Shown here: positions 55,759 to 64,000 of the stretch, in pieces
Position numbering within the stretch: position 1 is the stretch's first letter
Layout: the number at the start of each line of letters is the position of its first letter
Program-made: the position numbers and the translations under genes
Notes under the pieces: generated by a model
What the model was told of the DNA's origin: nothing
The model's database searches: none
Seen by the model: only the letters and a program-made list of their open reading frames with translations
Assembly: GCA_036898135.1 (NCBI GenBank)
Contig: CM072519.1
Location: 69,545,901-69,609,900, forward strand
Length of the DNA stretch: 64,000 nucleotides
Source: Oncomelania hupensis
Taxonomy: Eukaryota > Mollusca > Gastropoda > Littorinimorpha > Pomatiopsidae
Direction: 5' to 3'

Positions 55759-57576
55759 CGAAAGGAGAACTGGATAGAAGAGCTATGCCAGGAAATAGAG
55801 AACAGTCTGAACAAGAACAACAGCAAGAAGGCCTACCAGACTGTGAAGCGGCTGACAAGTGTTAAACAGCCCAAGGTCTCCACGATCCAAAGCAAGTCTG
55901 GCATATGCCTTACAGAAGAACAAGAAGTCTTGGACAGATGGACAGAGTACTGCTTTGACCTTTACAACCACACACCAAACGGAGACCCATCAGTTCTAGC
56001 ATGTCCAGAGAATAGAGAAGAAGAAGAAATCCTTTCGATTCTCCGAGAAGAAGTTGAGGCAGCATTGCAATCGCTGAAGAAGGGGAAGTCAGCTGGAGTG
56101 GACAATATACCAGCGGAACTGCTTCAAGCAGGAGGAGAAGCGATGGATGATTGACGCACTCACCATTATCTGTAACAAGATCTGGCAGAGTGGGCAGTGG
56201 CCTACACCATGGACCCAGTCGCTTGTCATCACTCTTCCCAAAAAAGGTAACCTTCAGGAATGTGAAAATTATCGCACCATCAGCCTCATCAGCCATCCCA
56301 GCATGAAAATAATACTCAACAGGTTGAAACCCCAAGCTGAACAAATCATAGCTGAAGAACAAGTAAGATTCAGGGCAGGGCGAAGTACCACTGAACACAT
56401 TTTCAACCTCAGAATAATCTGTGAGAAATACCTACAGCACCAACAACATCTATATCATGTATTCGTAGACTTCAAAAAGGCGTTTGACCGAGTGTGGCAT
56501 GGAGCTCTGTGGTCAACCATGACAGTGTACAACATCAGCCCTAAAATTATTGAAGTCATCAAAAGCCTGTATGACAAGGCTATCAGTGCAGTCCTCCACA
56601 ATAGCGCCATCGGAAACTGGTTCAGAACAACAATCGGTGTGCGTCAGGGAAGCCTACTCTCTCCAACACTCATGAACATCTTCCTAGAGCGCACAATGTC
56701 AGATGCCCTTGCAGATCACGAAGACACAGTCAGCATAGGGGGAAGAAAAATCTCCAACCTTCGTTTTGCGGATGACATTGATGGATTGGCTGGAGAGAAA
56801 CAAGAACTTGAACAGCTGGTACAGAGGCTTGACACCAACTCCAGAGCCTATGGAATGGAAATAAAAGCATAAAGGACCAAAATGATGATCAACAACACGA
56901 ATGGCATCCACACGGACATCAAAGTCCAAGGCCAATCCCTCAACACAGTGCATAGCTTCAAAGATTTAGGAGCCATTGTATCAGACAATGGGTCCCGACA
57001 GAAAGTCCTCTCCAGGATCGCACAAACAACTGCTGCTTTGGCGAGGTTGAAGCCAATTTGGAAAGACAGGACCATCAGTCTACATTCCAAGATAAGACTG
57101 CTGCGCTCCCTTGTTATCTCCATCATAATATACGCTTGCGAAACATGGACCCTCACAGGAACTCTACAACGAAGAATACAAAGCATGGAGATGAGGTGCT
57201 ACAGAAGACTTCTGGGCATTTCCTATACCCAGCACATCACCAAAGACAAAGTCTGACAGATCATCACACAAGCCATTGGACAACACGATGACCTGCTCAC
57301 AGTGGTGAAAAAACGGAAACTCCGATGGCATGGCCAAGTCACCAGATCATCAGGTCTTGCAAAGACCATCCTGCAAGGTACAGTGCAAGGAGGTAGAAGA
57401 AGAGGGAGACCGAAAAAGAGGTGGGAGGACATCATTCGAGAATGGACTAGTTTGACACTGAGCGAAACAATCAGGGTTGCTGAGGACAGGGAAAGATGGA
57501 GTACGCTGGTTAAACGATAATCTGTGGTGCCCCTACGACCTTCGAGTTACGGGATAGGATAGTATGGGATAGGATA
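55759..57576 (+). mobile_element. RTE-like LINE copy 2 (copy B), pseudogenised
   Basis: The most complete copy. SVKQPKVSTIQSKSG, LKKGKSAGVDNIPAELL, then after a 4-base insertion at about 56147 a long frame through VFVDFKKAFDRVWHGALW, GVRQGSLLSP and LRFADDIDGLAG (F-A-D-D at about 56760-56795). It continues past three stops (56870, 57254, 57518) to RERWSTLVKR and the GGATA tail at 57551-57576. A 9-base in-frame deletion lies near 56306. The TGA at 57254 is CGA in copy A. The 16-base block deleted from A near 40950 is present. No endonuclease domain. Confidence 0.94.
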
Positions 57577-58380
57577 TATAGCGACGGCACCTCAGGCATC
57601 CGACAATTAAATCCAGCAGCACGTAATAAAAGCTATTACGATAATATTAATAGCAAACGGATGCAATGCAAATCTGTCGGTTTGTGCGCATACGATTAAA
57701 AAAAACTGTTCGGGTATCCAGAATAAAATGAAATTCGCTTAGCAATAAACCTCCCTTACTTTTTTACCTCCCCCCCCCCCTCCTTTCTCAAAAGCCTCAT
57801 CTCGTACAAATCCACTTCTGTGAATGTATTTACGGCGCACCTAATTCATGCATCCAAACTTCTGCATTGTTGCTGTCTATAGCGGTTGTGCGAGCGATGG
57901 CAAACGCGACAGTCCAAGACAAATTGCGTCACGTCACAGACTGAAGTCAGGCGATGGAAGGAAGGTGTGAGGACCGGTGGCGGAAAGAAGGGTGAAAGGG
58001 AGGAAGGGAAAGAGAGACAGAGTGGGAGTGGGGGGAGAGAGCGAGAGAGAGAGAAAAAAGAGGTAATTAATCAAAATAAGAAAACAAGATCAGATGATAA
58101 GATAGCAATTTTATTTAACAAGGGTAAAAGAGCAAGCTCTGGACGTGCTTGTTTACATTCTGCTCTTGAAGTTGAACACAATAAATACATGATTAAATAC
58201 AATAAATTATTGCATAGAACTCGAGATTGAGGAAAAAATAAAGGAGAAAAGAAACACACCACCGACTGAAAATGTGGTCAATACATGCAAAATGCTTCTT
58301 CCTTTATTATAAGTGAAAATATAGTCTGTGGTTAAAAGCCAGAAGTTTACAGGTATACGACTGTGTAAGAATGTACCTGC
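57577..58380. other. Unrecognised spacer (copy B)
   Basis: Counterpart of 42583-43402 with small indels and a shorter purine tract. Confidence 0.6.
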
Positions 58381-59640
58381 GTGGAACAGTCTGGTGGTAT
58401 GTATTGTGTGATCATCGTGTGTACACATCTACACCTTACAGTGGAACAGTGTGGTGGTATGTATTGTGTGATCATCGTGTGTACACATCTACACCTTACA
58501 GTGGAACAGTGTGGTGGTATGTATTGTGTGATCATCGTGTGTACACATCTACACCTTACAGTGGAACAGTCTGGTGGTATGTATAGTGTGATCATCGTGT
58601 GTACACATCTACACCTTACAGTGGAACAGTGTGGTGGTATGTATTGTGTGATCATCGTGTGTACACATCTACACCTTATAGTGGAACAGTGTGGTGGTAT
58701 GTATAGTGTGATCATCGTGTGTACACATCTACACCTTACATTGGAACAGTCTGGTGGTATGTATAGTGTGATCATCGTGTGTACACATCTACACCTTACA
58801 TTGGAACAGTCTGGTGGTATGTATAGTGTGATCATCGTGTGTACACATCTACACCTTACATTGGAACAGTCTGGTGGTATGTATAGTGTGATCATCGTGT
58901 GTACACATCTACACCTTACAGTGGAACAGTCTGGTGGTATGTATTGTGTGATCATCGTGTGTACACATCTACACCTTACAGTGGAACAGTGTGGTGGTAT
59001 GTATTGTGTGACCATCGTGTGTACACATCTACACCTTAGAGTGGAACAGTGTGGTGGTATGTATTGTGTGATCATCGTGTGTGCACATCTACACCTTACA
59101 GTGGAACAGTGTGGTGGTATGTATAGTGTGATCATCGTGTGTACACATCTACACCATACAGTGGAAAAGTCTGGTGGTGTGTATTGTGTGATCATCGTGT
59201 GTACACATCTACACCTTACAGTGGAACAGTCTGGTGGTGTGTATTGTGCGATCATCGTGTGTACACATCTACACCTTACATTGGAACAGTCTGGTGGTAT
59301 GTATAGTGTGATCATCGTGTGTACACATCTACACCTTACATTGGAACAGTCTGGTGGTATGTATAGTGCGATCATCGTGTGTACACATCTACACCTTACA
59401 TTGGAACAGTCTGGTGGTATGTATAGTGTGATCATCGTGTGTACACATCTACACCTTACAGTGGAACAGTCTGGTGGTATGTATTGTGTGATCATCGTGT
59501 GTACACATCTACACCTTACAGTGGAACAGTCTGGTGGTATGTATTGTGCAATCATCGTGTGTACACATCTACACCTTACAGTGGAACAGTCTGGTGGTAT
59601 GTATAGTGCGATCATCGTGTGTACACATCTACACCTTACA
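58381..59640. repeat. 60-bp VNTR, copy B: 21 units
   Basis: Units start every 60 bp from 58381 to 59581 with no indels. Variable sites: GTGG/TTGG start, AGTGTGG/AGTCTGG, TATTGTGTG/TATAGTGTG. Three TTGG units at 58741-58920 recur at 59281-59460, nine units apart. Because 60 is divisible by three, both strands are open across the array: 430 codons on plus (58381-59673) and 436 on minus (58347-59657). I regard both as chance consequences of a stop-free unit. Confidence 0.98.
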
Positions 59641-59750
59641 GTGGCCGCGTCAACCACAGCAAAAGCGAAATGACGGTTTGTGGATAAATGGTGACAGAAG
59701 AATGAAAAATGTAATCAACCCAGAGAGGAAGTGGATGAGGAGGAGAGGAA

Positions 59751-59932
59751 GAAGAGAAGAAGAAGAAGAAGAAGAAGAAGAAGAAGAAGAAGAAGAAGAA
59801 GAAGAAGAAGAAGAAGAAGAAGAAGAAGAAGAGAAGAGGAAGAAGAAGAAGAAGAAGAAGAAGAAGAAGAAGAAGAAGAAGAAGAAGAAGAAGAAGAAGA
59901 AGAAGAAGAAGAAGAAGAAGAAGAAGAAGAGA
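59751..59932. repeat. (GAA)n microsatellite (copy B)
   Basis: About 57 GAA triplets with one GAGGAA break near 59830. Confidence 0.97.
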
Positions 59933-60335
59933 GTGGTCTCCAAGTTTGTTGACATGCTGTTAATTGGTTTGTAATAATTATTCCTCTGTCACAAACAGTG
60001 TGGAACTACCCCCTTCCCTTTTGCAATTCATCTCCTCTTCTTTTTGAATTTTTTAAATATATTGTTATTTTGTAAATGTTCTACTTTCTTGTTATTCTTC
60101 GGTGAATAGATGTTAAATGAATTAAACATAGAGAGAGAAGGAGAGAGAAAAAGAGAGAGAGAGAGAGGGGTGGAGGGGGGTGAGAAGGGCGGCATCAAGC
60201 CTAGTACATGTGATGAGGGACACAATGTAAAACTTTCAGCTGGGATTTGTCTTGGCACTTGTAAGAGGGGCGGTGTAGTCTGGTACAGCAGTAGAGACAC
60301 ATGTACAATCAACACAGTTGTATTTACAACCATGT
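59933..60335. other. Unrecognised spacer (copy B)
   Basis: Counterpart of 43823-44254. Confidence 0.5.
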
Positions 60336-60343
60336 GAGGGTTT

Positions 60344-60420
<77 letters not shown>
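60336..60420. repeat. (GT)n then (GA)n (copy B)
   Basis: About 13 GT then about 27 GA units. Confidence 0.96.
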
Positions 60421-60740
<320 letters not shown>

Positions 60741-60998
60741 ACAGAGAGAAGAAAAAGAAGAAGTAGAAGAAGAAGACCAAAAGGGCCATAGTTCGAAGAC
60801 ATCAATAAATCAAGCCTAATAAACGGCGAGCGGATAAAACAAAAAATAAAAATAAATTAATATTAAAAAAAACACAACAACAAACAAAGCTCGAAGCAAG
60901 CGAGAAGAAAATGCGACAAACGAGAAAATGCGACAAAAGCAACAGAGCAGAAACGACAACATGCAGCGAAGAGAAAGAGACAGAGAGAGCGGGGAACA
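60741..60998. other. A-rich spacer (copy B)
   Basis: Counterpart of 44305-44555. GAGAAAATGCGACAAA is tandemly repeated once here (60902-60938), unlike copy A. Confidence 0.5.
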
Positions 60999-61029
<31 letters not shown>

Positions 61030-61068
61030 CACACCACACACACACGCACACACACACACACACACAGA
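60999..61068. repeat. (CA)n, interrupted (copy B)
   Basis: CA with two CCA and one GCA interruptions. Confidence 0.95.
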
Positions 61069-61246
61069 AGCCAGACAAAAGAAGGGCGCAAGAAGCAGCG
61101 ACAGACAGGATACGAAAAAAAAAGGGGACGTGTACAAACTGGGGAATGTATGGAGGCAGAGGGACAGGCAGGTAAAACAGAGGGGGGGGGGGGGGGAGGA
61201 GGAGAGGGAAGACTCAGGTATGAGAATCTGCAGGTAGCCGGAGGGT
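61069..61246. other. Spacer with poly-G (copy B)
   Basis: G run of about 16 at 61181-61196. Confidence 0.5.
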
Positions 61247-61533
61247 GCAAGATGGCGCTGGCGATGTCACTGCATCCCTGATCCCGTACGACAGCCTCAC
61301 GGAGAATCTGAGACCTCTGAGAAGAAACGCATACGCTGCATTATGACGCCGTGTGTAGATCTCCGACACTCTGTGTGCACAACACCAGGATGAAGCGATA
61401 GCACGAAACGCGGCACACCCTTCAACATGGCGGCTTTGCCTTTTGGCAAGACTGAGCAGACGACACTTGGACCTCGTCTTTTCTGTTGGAAGAAATTTTG
61501 TCCCAAATAGATGAGAGGGAGAGAGAAGTGAGT
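61247..61533 (+). promoter_or_regulatory. Possible promoter/first-exon-like segment (copy B)
   Basis: Same as 44840-45126: AAGATGGCGCTGG, CAACATGGCGGC with ATG at 61427, 27-codon ORF, donor-like GTGAGT at 61528. I see one difference from copy A near its start (CGTACGAC for CGTCCGAC). Confidence 0.3.
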
Positions 61534-61622
61534 GATTTGAGAGAACATTCCATTTGTTGGCTAGATAGTCACAACCTTTTGAAATACTATTAGGAGAGTT
61601 CCTGGAATGACTTCAGTTAAAG

Positions 61623-61626
<4 letters not shown>

Positions 61627-61696
<70 letters not shown>
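61627..61696. repeat. (CT)n microsatellite (copy B)
   Basis: About 34 CT units. Confidence 0.97.
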
Positions 61697-61697
<1 letters not shown>

Positions 61698-61980
61698 GCG
61701 TTGCAGGGTATTAATTTTTCTGTTCAGTCATGTGTTAGATGGGTTCTGAAGTGTCTGATTTAGGCCTATTTAATTGTTCCTGAGGAGTGAAACAGGGTTG
61801 TATGTTATCCCCTTTAATTTTTTCCTTGTTAATTACTCAAGTTGCTGATAAAGTAACTAGATATGGTAAAGATGGTATTCAATTTTTGCCAGGACTTCAA
61901 GAAATATGTTTGTAACTTTTTGCGGGGGCCTCATCAATAAAGTTGTGAAGTTGAAGTTGTGAAGTGAAGTCTCTCTCTCA
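61697..61980 (+). mobile_element. LINE RT fragment (copy B), single copy
   Basis: VKQGCMLSPLIFSLLITQVA frame as at 45499, without the 126-bp duplication of copy A. Confidence 0.85.
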
Positions 61981-62313
61981 GGCTGGTGCCTCCGACCATG
62001 AATTCTTCAGTATATGGATGAGAAGGCCCGAAGTTCTCTGCTTCCCGTCTTTTTTGGACGTGTGTGTTCCAAACTTCCGATTGCTGAATGGCGTACATGT
62101 TTTGATAGTGATATTTTTACCCTATTGACATGTCCGCCAAACGTCGCCCTCAGGGTAGTTGCTGCTGTTTCGCCGTAAACTAAAAGAAATAAGTTAAAAA
62201 CAACGATAGATTAAATATATACACTACTAAAGTTACAAATGTATCATGAAAATGTCCATGATAAGAAATGACTACAATCTACATCTCTACCTTGCCTCGC
62301 AAGTTTTGGCCTA
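61981..62313. other. Unrecognised spacer (copy B)
   Basis: Counterpart of 45691-46038 with a 14-base deletion near 62020 that breaks the ORF seen in A. Confidence 0.5.
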
Positions 62314-62571
62314 GGGAAGCACGGTGGCCTAATGGTAGAGCTTTGGCTTGCGGATCTGAAGGTCCCGGGTTCGAGCATTGTGTTTTTACTCCCATTTCCT
62401 ACTCCTTCGGCTGAGAGCATAAACCGAGGTCTAGTCTGTGTCGCATACATTCCATCATAACGGATCCTGATGCTCATGTCCTAGACGGGTGAGTGCCGGT
62501 AACAAGAACACACCCAGCACCTTGTGTGGAATCATTTTCCCCGAATACGGGGTATCCACAGTATTACGAAG

Positions 62572-62601
<30 letters not shown>
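62314..62601 (+). mobile_element. tRNA-derived SINE with (GAA)n tail (copy B)
   Basis: A box TGGCCTAATGG and B box GGTTCGAGCAT as in copy A. A short deletion in the body (GACTTTAAAGATCC becomes GGATCC). The tail has about 11 GAA against 7. Confidence 0.85.
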
Positions 62602-62602
<1 letters not shown>

Positions 62603-62653
62603 GACAATGAGTGAATGACACGTCGATAGCGGCTATTTGCACAGTCGAAAACA

Positions 62654-63280
62654 TCAGGTTTCACATTTCAAAAACCGATGAAGAACATTAAATCTAATAC
62701 ACTTTTCTTCTTCGTTAGTACATAGAAATTTAGAAAGGAAAAGGTATCTACATGCCTCAACAAGGTCATCTAATTGGTCCATGGTTTGTACTTCCACGTG
62801 ATGCGGACATAAGACTTTCTGCAACCGGAAGTATCGAACAGAAGGGCAAAACCACGTGACTTGGCTGCGAACTCCCTTAGTCATAGAAAGAAGGAGATGT
62901 GTTTCCATGTGTTTGTACTTCCATGCGCCGACGAAGCAGACATTGGTGTCCCTATTTTTTGCGTCTTTATTTAAATTTGATGAGTGTATGTGTGTGTATG
63001 GAGTGGGGTGAGTGGAGTTTTGAAGACCTGTCGAGGAGATAGAAAGCAATGGTTTATAGTTTTGCTTCAAACAAGTGTTTGACATAGGAGTTTCTGGAAA
63101 GAGTTCGAAATAATTCGTGTGCTTACCTCCCTCCCCCTCCCTCCCCTCCGCTCCTTCCCCTTTTCTCTCTCTCTCTCTCTTTCTCTTGAAAGGGCAGAGA
63201 AGCAAGAGAGTAAGTAGTCTTTCGTCGTCGTGGTCGTCTTCATTACAATGTAGGCCTATACCATCGTGATCAACCAACAC
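62654..63280 (-). CDS. Uncharacterised ORF, counterpart of 46394-46831
   Basis: Same C-terminal frame as in copy A. The extra N-terminal part is GA-repeat translation made possible by a shorter CT tract. It is probably noncoding, for the reasons given at the copy A entry. Confidence 0.18.
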   Translation of the reverse strand: MLVDHDGIGLHCNEDDHDDERLLTLLLLCPFKRKRERERKGEGAEGREGEGGKHTNYFELFPETPMSNTCLKQNYKPLLSISSTGLQNSTHPTPYTHIHSSNLNKDAKNRDTNVCFVGAWKYKHMETHLLLSMTKGVRSQVTWFCPSVRYFRLQKVLCPHHVEVQTMDQLDDLVEACRYLFLSKFLCTNEEEKCIRFNVLHRFLKCET

Positions 63281-63356
63281 AGTTCAGGAAGTTTAGACAT
63301 TTCACCTTCCTTGTTGTTGCTGGTCACTCTTGCACTGCGGCTGCGGTTTGAATCAG

Positions 63357-63360
63357 GAGA

Positions 63361-63420
<60 letters not shown>
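63357..63420. repeat. (GA)n microsatellite (copy B)
   Basis: GA with AAAG interruptions. Confidence 0.95.
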
Positions 63421-64000
63421 AGGGAGAGGGATGCGAGGGAGAGGTTTAGGGGTATGGGAAGTGGCTGATGGAGGGGGTAGCGACAGAAGCCACACGCTGT
63501 TGAATAGCACCTTTCTTAGTGCTAGGCCAAAAAGGATGACTGCATTAAAAGCAAAAAGGAAGTAGAAAGTGGGTTCCGACCCTAACTATCAGTAATCAAT
63601 GTTTACCTCTTTCAACTTTGGCCGGAACTCTTACTGAAGTAATACTGTTCCGTGAAGAGAACTTGCCCGCAGACTTGACAATGCTGCTTGCGCACATGCT
63701 TCTCCCAGTGAAACTGAAACACCACTTACACTAGTCTTGCATGCTACAGCGCAACACATTGTTTTTAGTGACTGTGAAGGCGAGCAACACATCTCCCTCT
63801 CTCTCTCTCTACAATACAATGTCAGTGCATGATGTGAGTTGTCCGACCTTTGTTATGCATTATGTGACTTTCTAAAAATAACTTCACTATGGGGGAAAGG
63901 GCTTTCCCGATGTTTTGTTATTTTATTTTTGTTTATGTAAGGATGTGGGTGAGGGAACAATAAAATGGCTGATGCATCTCTCTCTCTCTTCCCCCTTCTT
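63421..64000. other. Unrecognised sequence to window end (copy B)
   Basis: Counterpart of 47270-47894 with the 52-bp unit present once. No gene. Confidence 0.5.

Noticed and set aside
58347..59673. 430- and 436-codon ORFs on opposite strands as genes
   Set aside because: They are frame-preserving translations of a 60-bp tandem unit. The array has only 3 units in the other copy, and neither strand has extra non-repeat coding sequence or a signal peptide.

Overview
This is eukaryotic, repeat-dominated DNA with no complete conventional gene. Microsatellites of every class are dense: (CT)n, (CA)n, (ATC)n, (GAA)n, (AAT)n and (GATA)n. With them come megabase-genome style minisatellites, decayed non-LTR retrotransposons, and SINEs with tRNA-like or 5S rRNA-like heads. 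There is also one 500-base N gap. I infer a marine invertebrate, most likely a mollusc (gastropod). That placement rests on repeat character, not on any diagnostic gene.

Layout. 1-2.3 kb is CT/CA/ATC microsatellites. 2.47-8.3 kb holds three consecutive minisatellite arrays: a 23-bp unit, a 38/37-bp unit running 3.6 kb, and a highly homogeneous 53-bp unit. 8.3-20.5 kb is mostly unrecognised noncoding sequence. It contains a decayed LINE (11.5-13.2 kb), an 18-bp minisatellite (13.75-14.16 kb), a LINE 3' tail and SINE pieces. 20.7-21.8 kb is a second LINE fragment, with the end of the endonuclease and the start of the RT, running into a G-rich minisatellite. 22-38 kb is unrecognised sequence with microsatellites, several SINEs (one with 5S-like sequence, 26.9-27.2 kb), a probable 0.76-kb inverted-repeat element (32.3-33.07 kb), and one protein-like minus-strand ORF (37.8-38.14 kb).

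The main structure is a direct duplication. Copy A (about 38.16-47.89 kb) and copy B (54.00-64.00 kb, running off the window) share the same order of parts: a 17-bp minisatellite, two tandem copies of one RTE-like LINE family, a 60-bp minisatellite, a SINE and another LINE fragment. Copy B starts exactly at the N gap, so it may be the other haplotype placed beside the first rather than a true genomic duplication. Between the copies lie a 1.6-kb compound AGT/AGA satellite, a second 5S-like SINE and a minus-strand LINE 3' end.

The two copies record recent changes. The 60-bp VNTR has 3 units in A and 21 in B. B has lost about 760 bp of one LINE. Two tandem duplications are confined to A, and a LINE 3'-end-like insertion is confined to B. 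The second LINE is broken by different lesions in each copy. No working system of cooperating genes is visible; the biology here is repeat turnover.
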